Notes: a model not told the origin generated them from the letters alone. A stretch of 64,000 bases of DNA from Epiperipatus broadwayi (GCA_028023455.1 JAQFVV010000350.1:436001-500000), one strand, 5' to 3'; numbered from the stretch's first letter, positions 47,150-60,321 are shown. Translations and numbers: made by a program.

Positions 47150-47440
47150 TAACTTTTAAATAAGTTAATTGCTTCAGAATAATACATTTTCAATAATAAA
47201 GATTCTTTAATTTTTCTTTTTGTTTCATTTCTCTCAAAGAAGACAGCCTTAGCTTCATCAAAATTAATAGTGTGGCCTGTATCTTTTTGTGGACATATAA
47301 AGCAGAACTAAGATATTTATTTCTACCCCTACTTTATGTATCTTTATTCTTTCATTTCGATTCAAGCTACTCTAACCTATATAAACATTCTTACAAAAGC
47401 AAGGGATAATATACACTATACCAGGAATAGTCTTCCTATC
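47150..47440 (-). pseudogene. GIY-YIG endonuclease fragment, left arm
   Basis: Minus-strand counterpart of 47548-47826. It contains the same blocks (coding for VVFFERNE-like and KESLLLK-like sequence) with several substitutions and frame changes that break the reading frame. Confidence 0.7.
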
Positions 47441-47547
47441 AAAAATTTCCTTTGTATTATTTAATAAATTATTCAAAGTAATTTATTAAATAATACAAAG
47501 GGAATTTTTGATAAAAAGACTATTCCTGGTGTACTATATATTATCCA

Positions 47548-47826
47548 TTGTTTTGTAAGAAGGTTTATATAGGTCAGAGTAGTTTGAGCTTAAATGAAAG
47601 AATAAAGGTACATAAAAGTAGGGTTAGAAATAAATATTTTAATTCTGCTTTGTATGTCCATGAAAAAGATACAGACCACATTATTAATTTTGATAAAGCT
47701 AAGGTTGTCTTCTTTGAGAGAAATGAAATAAAAAGAATTAAAGAATCTTTATTACTGAAAATTTATTATTCTGAAGCAATTAACTTATTTAAAAGTTCTC
47801 TTAATATTAGGGTGGATGGAAAGTAA
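47548..47826 (+). pseudogene. Penelope-like GIY-YIG endonuclease domain, right arm
   Basis: A 92-codon frame, entered from a shifted upstream frame that encodes IPGVLYIIHC. It carries KKVYIGQSSLSLNERIKVHK: VYIGQ is the GIY-YIG second motif, with the conserved Arg in NERIKVH. It continues with NSALYVHEKDTDHIINFDKA, matching the SAL-H...GH-I-F block of Penelope endonucleases, and KRIKESLLLKI with the catalytic Glu. The frame ends with TAA at 47824-47826. RT sequence is missing upstream because the copy is truncated at the palindrome centre. Non-functional as it stands. Confidence 0.8.
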
Positions 47827-48044
47827 ATGGATTTGTGGGTAATTTGTAATATAAATATGGTGTTGTTTTGTAGTTCTTTACACTTGAGACATGTGCTTGT
47901 AGTAGTGAAACCATTGGTTGTGTTTTTGATTTTATTTTCTTGGCTAGTCTGGTTGATTTTTGGATTTGGTGTAATTTTATATATATATATATAATTAGAT
48001 ACCAACCAGTAACCACCTAAACATTCACAGTAAAAATAGTAATC

Positions 48045-48103
48045 AATATCTCTCACTGCTGTCAAGGCAACCTTCACACCTTTTAATAGCAAGAATGGTA
48101 ATC

Positions 48104-48154
<51 letters not shown>

Positions 48155-48265
48155 GCAATCCACACCTAAACAATACCAATAACAATCAACAATCCCAATC
48201 TGTTGATAAGGTAACTTTTATCTATGATCTAATATGTTTATATAGACACTAAAAATTGCAGCTTG
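48045..48265. repeat. Repeat family X copies around an (AT)n tract
   Basis: CTGTCAAGGCAACCTTCACA (48060-48080) and AACAATACCAATAACAATCA with CTGTTGATAAGG (48170-48215) are family X words. Between them (AT)n runs from 48106 to 48150. The downstream ATAGACACTAAAAATTGCAG is also a family word. Confidence 0.6.
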
Positions 48266-48494
48266 ATTAAAAAGAGTGAGATTGTTAATTCAAATGAGTT
48301 TAAATAAACTTTATTAAACAGGTAAATGTAATTGGTTCTAAAAGCAGATTACAAATAGACAATTATAACTTTCAAACTGCATTGAAAGTATGTATTATTT
48401 AGACAATAAAAGTAATAATGCTCAAGGATAAATAGGCAAGTAAATTTATTTTATTATTATGATATTATTTTAATAGAAAAGAAGAAAAATGTTA

Positions 48495-48611
48495 ATGTCT
48501 TTATTGCTTGGAAGTTCATAAGAAGTTTGAGCATCAAAATTGTGAAAGTGAGAATCAATCCTGGGACTTTCCAATCCCATGTTGGATTCTGTACCAAGTA
48601 TGCCAAACCAT
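48495..48611 (-). mobile_element. tRNA-derived SINE family 2, copy 2
   Basis: Minus strand: TTTGGCATACTTGGTAC (A-box-like), GGGATTGGAAAGTCCC (an anticodon-arm-like hairpin, loop containing TGG), and GGATTGATTCTCAC (B-box-like). The body TTTTGATGCTCAAACTTC and the tail AATAAAGACATT follow. It aligns with 19975-20090. A tRNA-Pro origin is possible from the loop but unproven. Confidence 0.55.
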
Positions 48612-51600
48612 AGAAGGCTATTATTTCAATAATAAAATATATCACAATCCATTTTAGAAACTATTTTAATAAATAGCATTGTTGAAGATAACTCAAACCA
48701 AACATAGAATGATACCTTGGCTAGAGTTTTATATCCAAATGAGCCTTCACAATCCAATTATGTATTTAATTATAAAGTTTCTATTTTTAAAATGTAACAC
48801 TAAATTTAATACATTAAATTGAAAAAAAAACCCATCTATTTATAAAAATATGTAGTAACAAGATGAATGGATTATGAGATAAAATGGAAGGTAAATTAAG
48901 AGTTTATTATATTAGAAATAAAAACTAATGCACTGGAATTGTTATTATCTTAGATTCAAAAACAATCTAATTTTATAAATAACATCTTTTTCTCGTAGTT
49001 CTGGTTTGTGTTCTTGAATTGAGAGTTCTATGTGCAGTCATTATTACATCTGATTGGCTGTCACATAAGCATTTTTAAGTTGCTTCTGTTGAAGATTTTA
49101 GCCTTTTACATTATTAAATAACAATACTATAAATAAACAATCCCCTGATCAAATGATTACTCCATCAGATTGCATTATAATGATCTAGAATTTGAATCTG
49201 GTTGAGTAAATCTTGAAAATGTATTCAGTTTACAATAATACTTATGATTTTTTTTTCAAGAGAATTTAACAAATATTCACTATTGGTGAATGCAACAATA
49301 TCTTCCTTTTCTAAACTGGAAAGTTAAGATCCTGCACAAATCTGGTTAAGATACTGACTGCTAAAGTATAAATATATATATATAATTGTAATAAAATGTG
49401 ATTTTTACTATTGGTGGAGAAAAAGTAATAATTAAATGCTGCTGAGTTTATGGCCTGCATTTATGTTCATTTTAATACTGTAAATAAATGTGTAAAACTC
49501 AGTATACGTGTTGCCATTCACTGCAAGCTAGAGTAATCAATGGATGCCAGCATAAGAAATGGTGATCATGTGATGTTTGTTGGTTTAAAATGAAAGTGTA
49601 GTTGAATAGACTAAAAACTGATTCAAGGGAAGATGATGTAAAAAATAAATATCATATATGAAATTAAATATGTAATTGAAAATCATTACATAATATAGTG
49701 TATTATCATGATAATAAGCACGATAGATTAAAGCAAAAATTAAAATTGCACAAGATTATGGTTTAGTATTACAAACAAAAAGATAAAAGATGAGATATTT
49801 ACAAAAAATAAATTGGCGTGCTAGTAATAAATACACGGTTTAAAAATTATAGAAAAAAAGGTGAATTTTAAAACTTTCAGATATCAGAACATTTGAATTA
49901 CATATTATTTAAAACACATTAAAAATGTAAATATACATTGTTATGGTGATGTAAATTAGAGCAGTGAAACTGTAGAGTTCATAGATAGGATGGATAGATG
50001 AAATAAGAAGTGATGTGAGGAAAAAATTATGGATTCGAAAAACTGGATTAAACTTTGAGAGAACATTTTATTACAAAGGATAGATAATGCTTAAAAATGA
50101 TGATGATGATGAATCTATAGTATTCGCTAGTGAATAATTCATTTTGCCTTTATGTCTTGCATTCATACTAGATGTACATTCATATGTATATATTTTAAAA
50201 AAAGAACTTTGCTTTTTTGTCCATAGACAATTGTTTTTATTAAATTGTTTTGAAAAAAACTAATTGTATATATATATTTAAAAAAAAAACCTTGAAATAT
50301 AAAACTTTTCTGCTTAAAAATAAAAAGAATGTCCTCTCTAAATTATTATATTTAGATAAAAAAAAGTGAGGTCTGTAATAAATTTCACAGTCCTTAATGA
50401 TAGGCTACGTCGTTCTGCAGAGTGACTGATATTTTTTTTTTATTCGCTTTACTAAGCAGTGACAAGTTTGCTGAATATCTTGTTATAGGAACGGGTTGCC
50501 AAATCTTGAACAAATTACAGGACGCAATCGTTTGATTTTGAAACTAAAACTCAGAATTTACCATGAAAAAAATAACTATGACTTAATACGTTATCTAATA
50601 ATATATATAATTTAAAGGCGTAAAAGTAAAATAAAGTCATAGAAAGCATTTTTTAAAAATTCAAATCTTTACGGATAAAATAATTTAAATGTTTTTAAAG
50701 ACGTAGCTGATGACGAATAACTTAATATTGTCAATTTTTACGTTTTTACTACATTAAACTTAGAACAAATATATGTAGTGAATTCCAATAAAATATTTCA
50801 TAACGCAAATAACAGCTTTCTGCATCGTGTAACATGAAGATTTGTAATGTTTTTCAATTAAAAATATAAAAGTTTTAGAACTTAATATTTATTATATTTT
50901 ATCCAATGCACATACATATAATAAAAAAAAAAGGTTAATCATTCTATTCAGAAAATAAAATTGAATCGATAATTTACTGTATTTTATGCAAATCATTAAG
51001 TATATAAAAGTTTACTGATATAATATCTATTTCGCTCCATAATGATATTCCTTCAGGTATTTTAGAGCATGCCATAAAAAGCTCAGGTTCATAGAGATAA
51101 TTATATATATAATAATAACCACTGCTGAGAATCATTTACTCACAAAGCTTGCTAGAATGTTAGGAAGTAAAATTTCAAACATTTTTCATTCTTTTTAATG
51201 CTCTAGTAAAGAATAGCTAGATAAATCAATTTTGAATGGCTAACTGCAGTAACTATAGATAATTACCTATAAGGTAATCGAAGGCCTGGTTAGAATATGA
51301 AAATATATCGTTTATATCTTATTCATCTTAGATTTGAATCAAATTACAGAAATGGAAGAGGATATACTGGCATCAAACTAAAGGATATACAGTATATCTT
51401 TATGTAAATTAATAACTTATCTGGTCATACAGATTCTATATAAATAAAATAAATGAAGTCTCATTTACCAAAAATCTTACATCAAAAGGTTACATTAAGT
51501 AATGTTTAATAAATAATGTGAATATGTACACACAATTAAATTATGATATATAAATAAGTTATATACATTATATAGCAGAAATAACTACAATAATAAGCTT

Positions 51601-52550
51601 ATTGTGTATGCATGTGCAAATTATTGTATTAATATAAATATAGAAATTAAACTTGTAGATTGTATATTAAGCTTAAGAAATTAATAGTGCAGACTAATTA
51701 AATAAATCGAGAAAGAACTAACTAGTTTTGTAACTGTTAGAGTAACAAAGGGGAAAAAAGTGTTATTAAGGAAGCAACAAAAGAGTTGATAACTTTTGCA
51801 AGAGCTATTATTTGACTTCTTCAGACATAGAATCAATTTCTGAAGCAGCAATAAAGTAGATCGAAATACTAAAGTTGTAAATGATAAAAAACTTTCAGCA
51901 GAAGGTTAATTTGCCCACAGTGGTCCAACTCTATAGGTATTAAGTGGGCATAAGATTTTAATGGGTGCTATGTTCTGGCTGTAATTTATTACAACTACCT
52001 ATTTTGCTATTATGAACATAAACTAGCATATATGTTAAAAAAAAAAAAGAAATCTCAGGACAATGACAAATTAGAAAAGGTTATAGTGAATAATTATTTA
52101 CAATTAATTATTGTAATAAAATATAATACAAAATTTACACAAGTATTTTTACCATACATTAATATATGCCCTGTGGCTTATTAACAAATAATAATATAGA
52201 CTGAGCTGGCCTTTCATTTTGTCTAGATCCCTCCTTTGCACCTTCAGCAGGGATTCTCTGGGTAAGAAAGCCAGCCCAAATCCTTCTTTAGTAGAGTCCA
52301 ATATTCAGTAGCAAATATTTTTTCCCTTTCCAGACTTTGAGCATTAGGATCCAGTGGACATTTCTCTCTATAGGTGATTTAATTTATTCCTATGCTTATT
52401 GGTTTGCAGTGCTGCATGCTCAATCCTGTTTAAAGTCATGCTTGATCTGAGAAAATCTATAGAAACTTGTGTGTGCATATTTTAATTCAGGCAGCACACA
52501 GCAATGGGGCACTCTCATTTTATATTCCTTGGTAACCCCAATTGATGATG
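48612..52550. other. No gene seen
   Basis: AT-rich. The part at 50340-50540 is slightly richer in GC but unrecognised. A repeat shared with 62.4 kb lies at 49515-49585. At about 51790-51880 a TTCTGAAGCAGCAATAAAGT then ATCGAAATAC pattern loosely resembles Penelope termini. Confidence 0.35.
49515..49585. repeat. Dispersed repeat, short form
   Basis: CACTGCAAGCTAGAGTAATC, AATGGATGCCAG, then CATAAGAAATGGTGATCATG. It matches 62410-62570 except that ~95 bp are absent between GCCAG and CATAA. Confidence 0.65.
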
Positions 52551-52554
52551 CATT

Positions 52555-54550
52555 TGTAACGATATATAAATATGTCGTTACATTAATTTAAAATAAAAAC
52601 TTAAAAGTTCGCAAATAAAAGTAAAAAACTAAACGCTAAAATTAAAATGTTTGTTAAATGTATATACATTCGCACAGATGCCAAACTTTAAAAATATTTT
52701 TTTTTAAAAAACAAATAAATAAGTATTTGAATGTACTTTTTTATAAAAAAAAAAGTACAAGATTTAAAAATAAAAACAGGTATTAATTAATTCTTGTAAT
52801 CTGTAAATGGAAATGATTGTTTATAAATTGTTTGAAAAGCAAGCTAACCTTGGGCTCTTGTATAATTAAAATGATCTGATGAAAGATTGATAAGAAAATA
52901 AAGAGGAATTAGCTTGACCAATGGAAGCACCAAGCCTTGTCTTGGACCCTAACGAAAGTGATGGATTAGTGACATTTTGTTGATTGAATCCATGTGGATA
53001 ATATAAAGAGAAATACAGTTTTTTCGGACAGTTCCAGCGTTTTGTGTTTGAGAAAAAAAAATGAAAAGACTGTGATACCTTGAACCAGCTATTGCCATCT
53101 CCAGAACATTATCTTCCAATGGAGGCATCATGGGAATTAAAAGCAGAAACCTGGACTCTTCTACCGTAAGATATATTGACATGAACTCTAAATTTAAAAA
53201 TAATTAAGAACTTTCGTTCAAGCTTATGAACTTCTATCTGACTTTTTTAAGTTTAAAATCAAATTAATAATGTTTAATTTTATATGTTTTCCGATTGATA
53301 AAAATCATTTTCATTTTTTATTTTTTATTATTGTATAAATTATTTATTGTTTAAATTTTAAATGATGAAATTTAGGTTGGGTATAGACATTGCATAGATT
53401 CGTTAGTGGTTGATTATGTTGAAGTTTTCACAGTTGATTAGAATATATAAGGTCAACGATGTTAATGCAGGCATCTTACAATGAATGCCATGGGGCCTTG
53501 GGTATTCCCTTTTGCAATTGACGTTATCAATGATTTTGTATTATGATCGATTGTGTTTAATTTGGATGTTTTTGACCGTGGAATCTGTGCAGCCGATCTA
53601 TACTCAACATTTTAAAAACAAATTTATAAAAATAATCTGTGCGAACGTATTTAAATGTTAAATTGAAGTCGGGCGTGAATGGCTATATAGTTTTGTAAAG
53701 TTATATTAAGGGAGGGTAATCTTAGGTTATTCATTTCATAGTTGAATTGGTTCAATGGATTGGATATATTTGTGTAATTTTAGATGTAGTATGAGATCTG
53801 CTATGGGCAGGATTATATATATATGCCACACACCTTCTGTTTGCCTATGGATGGGTTTGTAAGACGGCAAAGGACCGCAGTCCATTCCTATGGAGTTTTA
53901 TGTTTATTGTTCTACTCGCCAACAGATGTGACATTCCCGTTGGCAGAGAGACAATGTCTTCTCTAATTCTACTTACTGATCAGATGTACATTCTTGACAG
54001 TATAGTATTTTGTGTTGTCGTATTTTCATACTACATTGAATACATAAATGTATCAGATGGATTGGCACCGGTTTGATTGCGAAATTTGTTGCCTAAGGTT
54101 AAATCAGGGAAGAATATTTTCTTTTCAAATGCAGATCTATGTAGTCTATTTATCCTTGACTCACTAAATAAATATTAAACTCATGGTTGTAATTTACTTA
54201 AATGTAAAACTAAAGATTAATAGGAAAATCTAAAATGTTGAATTTATTCCTCAAAATTTAAATGTTATTTTATATGTCCGTAAATAAAAATTTTTATGTG
54301 TTAATTTCTGGCAGTGGCTTTTATTCTTTTATATTTAAGATATAAAATTTATATTTTATTATCTCTGCTGCTCCACTGAGCTAGTGACTTGGGCTAACGA
54401 TCTGAATATTTAAATAAAGTGGAATCTTAACAGTGCGTATCTGTCTACTGTATAAATTTTTCTAGGTTCAAATGCCTAGATGGTGCCTTGTAGAGTGGAT
54501 ATTGTAGTTTGCGGTTAGATTCGATCTTCACTTTCATTTCGATCGTTATA
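52555..54550 (+). repeat. 5' LTR, 1,996 bp
   Basis: Starts TGTAACGATATATAAATATG and ends GATCGTTATA. The last ~250 bp (CTAGTGACTTGGGCTAACGA, TTTTTCTAGGTTCAAATGCC) match the short LTR of the TRIM at 14.8 kb; most of the middle has no counterpart there. Minus-strand open frames within it look like chance. Confidence 0.85.
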
Positions 54551-54552
54551 AC

Positions 54553-54571
54553 TGGCTACCCAACTTGGGCC
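54553..54571 (+). promoter_or_regulatory. tRNA primer-binding site
   Basis: TGGCTACCCAACTTGGGCC, two bases after the 5' LTR; one base different from the TRIM site at 15775-15793. Fixes the element's direction as plus. Confidence 0.6.
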
Positions 54572-55089
54572 GATCTTTAATAAACACGAGTGCCCTGAGA
54601 ATTTTAAAAGTGAATCATGCTCGTAATATTTTTCCTGAAATTAGTATAAATATATTTGTTGTATTGATGTGGAGTTCCAGTTTGAATTTTTGGTCTTAAA
54701 GGTACTGCCAGTAAGAAAAATTGCACATATGTAAATATAAATGCGAGGAATAAAACATAATAATAAATATAAATCATAATTTTTTTTTAAAAAAAGTCTT
54801 GTTAAATTAAAATCTAATCATTCAACTTGCCTAAGTAATAGTTAAAGGTAGGAGAAATGAAACTTGGAAGGGAGGGGGCAGAAATTTAGCAGGTAATAGG
54901 GAATCAACAGTCAACATTTTTTTTAATCATTATATTTGTGTGTAATTACTGTTTTGTCTTTTAAAAAAAAAAAAAGTTTTGTCCTTTTGAAATTTTCATA
55001 TATAATCAATTTGTGTAACGTAATTACTAACACTAAGTAAATTCTTTTTTTTTTTAAATGTTTTTGTTTTTTGAGGAAGTTTACTGATA
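54572..55089 (+). other. Non-coding interior of the LTR element
   Basis: About 520 bp with no open frame. It ends GTAATTACTAACACTAAG...TTTACTGATA at the 3' LTR, as in the TRIM interior. A purine-rich tract, GGAAGGGAGGGGGCAG, lies near 54869. Confidence 0.75.
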
Positions 55090-57159
55090 TGTAACGATAT
55101 ATAAATATGTCGTTACATTAATTTAAAATAAAAACTTTAAAGTTCACAAATAAAAGTAAAAAACTAAACGCTAAAATTAAAATGTTTGTTAAACGTATAT
55201 ACATTCGCATAGATGCCAAACTTTAAAAATATTTTTTTTTAAAAAACAAATAAATAAGTATTTGAACGTACTTTTTTATAAAAAAAAAGTACAAGATTTA
55301 AAAATAAAAATAGGTATTAACCCTTAAACCGCTAATTATATTATTGGTTGTATGAGGTAAAAATCAAATCTTTTAATTGGCCAACTCACAAACTGAAGAC
55401 AAAACCTATTGTTAAAACATATTCGCCTATAATATTAAATTCAACTCAGATACATTTATAAAAAGTATATTACTAATTTTTCAGGTTATGAAAGAGAACG
55501 AAAGTTCTTTCAAATATAAATTGCTATTTATTTATTATAAAATATATTCAATTTCGGCAAATATAAAGCGAATGTCTAAACAAAAAAGTGCTGACGTAAA
55601 CGCTTTTTTTCAATTTTACGTTATGGAGAAGTAAAGATTTCTTTTTGCTAAATCTTAAATATTTTTACTAAAATCTTCAATATTTTTCGAAAATAATTTT
55701 GTTTTTTTAGTATATTTTTTAAAAAACTATTTTAATTTCTCAAATTATATTTTTTTAATACTTAAATTGCATTCGAAATGAAAATCTCAGCGTTTTTCTT
55801 TATTTTCTTTGATCAGGCGGTTTCTTTGTTCTTTCCAGCCAATCAGAATGTCTTTTTTAGCTGAGAGCCGGCTGACAGCCAATCACTGACAAGGTTCTTC
55901 TTTGTTTAGTTTTAAATGCGGTTTTTTTGATTTTTTTACTTGTAAAATAATTCGGAAGAGGGCACCATCTTACAGAACTTTTAAAAATCTAATCAATAAC
56001 TGTCAAATGAATATTCTACCATTAAAACTAGCAGAATCAGAGTGATGTCAGATGTCGATGAGAAGCCTCGTAAGAGGCGGGAAAAGGGTTAATTAATTCT
56101 TGTAATCTGTAAATGGAAATGATTGTTTATAAATTGTTTGAAAAGCAAGCTAGCCTTGGGCTCTTGTATAATTAAAATGATCTGATGAAAGATTGATAAG
56201 AAAATAAAGAGGAATTAGCTTGACCAATGGAAGCACCAAGCCTTGGCTCAGACCCTAATGAAAGTGATGGATTAGTGATGTTTTGTTGATTGAATCTGTG
56301 TGGATAATATAAAAAAGGAAATACAGTTTTTTCGGACAGTTCCAGTGTTTTGTGTTTGAGAGATGTGGTAGGACGCACATACCACACTCTCTATAAAAAA
56401 AAATGAAAAGACTGTGATACCTTGAATCAGCTATTGCCATCTCCAGAACATTATCTTCCAATGGAGACATCATGGGAATTAAAAGCAGAAACCTGGACTC
56501 TTCTACCGTAAGCTATATTGACATGAACTCTAAATTTAAAAATAATTAAGAACTTTCGTTCAAACTTATGAACTTCTATCTGACTTTTTTAAGTTTAAAA
56601 TCAAATTAATAATGTTTAATTTTATATGTTTTCCGATTGATAAAAATCATTTCCATTTTTTTTTTCTTATTGTATAAATTATTTATTGTTTAAATTTTAA
56701 GTGATGAAATTTAGGTTGGTATAGACGTTGCATAGATTCGTTAGTGGTTGATTATGTTGAAGTTTTCACAGTTGATTAGAATATATAGGTCAACGATGTT
56801 AATGCGGGCATCTTACGATGAACGCCATGGGGCCTTGTGTATTCCCTTTTGCAATTGACGTTATTGATGATTTTGTATTTTGATCGATTGTGTTTAATTT
56901 GGATGCTTTTGACCGTGGAATCTGTGCAGCCGATCTATACTCAACATTTTAAAAACAAATTTATAAAAATAATCTGTGCGAACATATTTAAATGTTAAAT
57001 TTGAGTCGGGCATGAATGGCTATATAGTTTGGTAAAGTTATATTAAGGGAGTGTAATCTTAGGTTATTCATTTCGTAGCTGAATTGGTTCAATGGATTGG
57101 ATGTATTTGTGTAATTTTAGATGTAGTATGAGATCCGCTACGGGCAGGATTATATATAT
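55090..57159 (+). repeat. 3' LTR, first part (with MITE inside)
   Basis: Aligns with 52555-53820 apart from the MITE. Relative to the 5' LTR it has ~35 extra bases (around GTAGGACGCACATACC, near 56365-56395). Confidence 0.85.
55321..56088 (+). mobile_element. piggyBac-type MITE, 768 bp, TTAA target-site duplication
   Basis: The insert begins CCCTTAAACCGC and ends GCGGGAAAAGGG; the inverted ends match at 9 of 12 bases. TTAA flanks it at 55317-55320 and 56089-56092. The 5' LTR has the unoccupied site TATTAATTAATTCTTG near 52781, which equals the occupied site minus the insert and one TTAA. This is direct proof of a TTAA-targeted insertion. There is no open frame, so it is non-autonomous. Confidence 0.93.
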
Positions 57160-57898
57160 TGTAATGGAACATATATTTTCTACATTCCATTTAAATTGAA
57201 GAAAGAAGGTCCCAAATGTTAGTTCCAATTGTAATGGATAACATTCAATGACATATCACTAGATCATTTTTCCATTCTGATAAATGAGGAAATAATGAAT
57301 CAAGCCTCACTTTTGAAGTGTCATTTGAAATAATACATTATTAATAATATATCATATTTATATATACACACAATCATATGATTTGATGACAATTGTAATG
57401 GAAAATATAGAGTGAATTAATATAAATGAAGAAAAAGGAATTTAAACATTGGTAATCAATGTAGCATGTTATATATACCATAGTAAAAGATGATATGGCC
57501 TAAATTATTGAGCAGCATTTATAATGGATAGATTATATTAGAAATAAGAAAAGATTTAAACGATATATCTATGAGGCACTCATAAATCAACCGAGTTTCA
57601 TAGTAACATGTCACTATAACAAAATGCATATACAATGCAAGAAGAAATAATATGAAGATAATAAATGTAATATTTATTTAATAGCATTTTTGTACATATA
57701 TGAAGTTGAAACAAAATAAATTACTTCAAAATAAATATATCAAACTATAATATTACCACACTATATCACAAACTTAATAATCTTAAGCATTGACTGAAAT
57801 ATTTTGCTAATTAGGTCTCAGGGTTAATTTAACTTATGTTTAATTATATACTAAATACATTTTGGAATAAAAGGAATTTTATTAAATCCAAAATATAT

Positions 57899-57962
57899 TT
57901 ATTCAACTGACATTACCAATTTTTTAATACTTCCACATTGACTAGCTGGTAGAACTGCTGTA
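57899..57962 (-). CDS. Possible terminal exon inside the 3.67-kb insertion
   Basis: On the minus strand a strong acceptor (TACTAATTTTC then TTTTTCTTTATTTTAG) is followed by one leftover base and 20 open codons, TAVLPASQCGSIKKL onward. TAA ends it at 57899-57901, with AATAAA signals overlapping and just after the stop. The peptide is unrecognised. In AT-rich DNA such signals arise by chance. Confidence 0.22.
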
Positions 57963-59811
57963 CTAAAATAAAGAAAAAGAAAATTAGTAAATCTCAAATA
58001 AAACTCAAAATCATTTTTTTTATATATAAAATAACTGATATAGCTTTATTTTGACCTTGCAACTCTATATTTATAATGGCATGCATATTGAAAAAAAATA
58101 AAAATAATTTATACTTTACAAATACTTAATTTTTTTATATGTAAATTAAGTATAGAGTTTAACCATAACACTGATAATTTGCAATTTATGTTTATATAAG
58201 AACTGTATAAGATGTTATGAAATAGGATAAATATACAAATCAATAAACAAATTGGAAATATCTTGTTGTATCAATGATCTAAATTATATATGTACTTCTT
58301 TAATACATTTCTTTTAAATACTACTTTAAATAAATATCAATTAGAAATAGCAGATGACTAAATGATTAAATTAGCAAATAATAAATGAATTCAATGAATG
58401 AAGCATTTATTAAAAGTCACTTATACACATATAAGTTCTGAATTCATTGTCCATATAATAAAAATCATCTAAGTAAACATTTAAAAATAACTAAGTAATT
58501 TACATTTACATTGGAAAAGTTTTAGATGACTACAACATATACATAGCATGTGTGGACTATACTAACTGGCCATATGCTTATGAATTCAAACATTTATAAT
58601 TACTAAATATTGTTGGTTGGTTTGCAAAATGATTACAAATTGGGCTAACACAAAACACAGACATTCCTATAATTTAAAGAACCAATATAGTTGAGTACAT
58701 CCTAAAAGAATCCATACTTCAAACAAACTTATCTTGGTATTGGATACTAAAATACCAACATCTTCACCTACTGTGGTGGAAAATTTAAATTAAATCTCAT
58801 AAGTGATAAATCAAAAGAGGACTCTATAATGCAACTAGCATAAATATCAAAAGAGTGGTGGCTTCCAAAGTAACACATACATTTGAGGTAAAAGAAGATG
58901 CCTGAACCTTTATGTCTCAGTGCACAAGAAATATATATATATATATATATATGGAGAGGCTCACCAAAATACAACACACTAAGTATTTAGAAATATGTGA
59001 TCACCATCACTAGAAATATAAGCACTATCACTCATGGATGAATAACTAATAGGAATGGGAACTTATCCACTCTATCCAGTAACAATATTAACTGTACTAA
59101 ATAAGGCCTGATATATTAAAGCTATTCTACAACTAACAATACCAAGATAAAAAAAAAAAAAAAAAAACAACTCTACAATAATGGACTGAAGTTATTACTA
59201 TAATTTTAACCTCAATAAATAATAAGTAATGTCTGCACCAACAAATAGGTTTAAAAATCAACTGACTTACATATAATTAAAGATAATGGTTAGCATATGA
59301 AATACTGGCACGAATATATATAATGCACACATGTATGAAATATCAAATGTTTTAATTATAAGATTTAATGGATATGAATAAATGTAATCAGGTTGCTAAA
59401 ATACTAATTGAAGAACTAAGATAATTGTTAAACAATGATATTGCTTATAAATACAGTTTTATAAATCTGTACACTTATACAATTCTTATATGTATTAAAT
59501 TTAACTTATTGCATTCTAGTTTAAATTGACAAATGAATTTTATTATTTATTATACTTGAATGTCAAAAGCAAAAAAAAAATAATAAATAAATAAATACTA
59601 TATTTATAATAACACATATTGGCATAGTTTGAGTTACAAAATATCTTTAAAATAAATATACAAACGTATATATTAAAATCGACTTTCATTATTCTCAAAA
59701 ATTTCAATTAAAAAAAAAAATTGTAAGCTACATTTCAATTATGTATTCCTTTACAAAGATATATTACATATTGCATAAAAATAAAAAATAAGATATAGTT
59801 TGTTTCTTTAC

Positions 59812-59974
59812 CTTAATTGCACTAGTGTTTAATAATTGAAAGTTATCTTCAGCACTGACTTTATTTTCTTCATCCTAAAATAGCTTGATAGACATGAATA
59901 TGTACATATTGCTGATAACGAAGAGATTTACTTCTTGTTATAAAACCATTATTTTTAGCCATTTCTTGAATGCT
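59812..59974 (-). CDS. Possible exon inside the 3.67-kb insertion, with a one-base frameshift
   Basis: Minus strand: acceptor TATTTAACAG ends at 59975, and the donor AAG followed by GTAAAG is at 59811. The first 33 codons (containing MAKNNGFITRSKSLR) are open and the last 21 codons (DEENKVSAEDNF onward) are open in the next frame. A single extra G at TTTTAGGATG would explain the break. Function unknown; could be a pseudoexon or chance. Confidence 0.2.
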
Positions 59975-60321
59975 CTGTTAAATACGTGATGAAATTGAAT
60001 ATGATTTTCGAATCATTAAATAATTTGAAAGTTATAATGAGATACATTATTTAAGTATAATAGCTATTTTTAAAACTTTTTGACAAATACCGGTTTATTT
60101 TTGAAATCCCATGTTTTACTGAAGTTTCCACTGATGTTAATAATAGGCAAGCCGAAAAGCCAAGCCCCAAAATGATAAAGTTGTAAATTAGCACATCGTT
60201 TTTGTGTAGAAATCCTTAATCCAATATTTTTTTAATGATATTTATAAGAGCAATTAAAAAATAACGACGAACGAAAATAATAATGTCTTTCTTCTTTTAA
60301 TTTTCTATCACCTGCTAAAAA

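Larger units (their letters stand above)
46971..47979. repeat. 1-kb palindrome made of two inverted Penelope-like 3' ends
   Basis: Arms 46971-47473 and 47477-47979 are reverse complements over ~503 bp, with a few base changes and small indels, separated by only about 3-5 bases. Both arms contain the GIY-YIG region and the sequence downstream of it up to TTGGCTAGTCTGGTTGAT. Transcribed, it would form an almost continuous hairpin. Head-to-head 5'-truncated copies are a known habit of Penelope elements. Confidence 0.85.

Noticed and set aside
47766-48185. 139-codon minus-strand frame
   Set aside because: It runs antisense through the Penelope arm and an (AT)n tract that produces an Ile-Tyr run; not a gene.
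51790-51880. Additional hammerhead (CTGAAG...ATCGAAATAC)
   Set aside because: The first core box is CTGAAG rather than CTGATGA and no stem II pairs across it.
52949-53182. Minus-strand frames in the LTRs (also at 56172-56473)
   Set aside because: They lie antisense in non-coding LTR sequence, and the two LTR copies do not preserve the frame.
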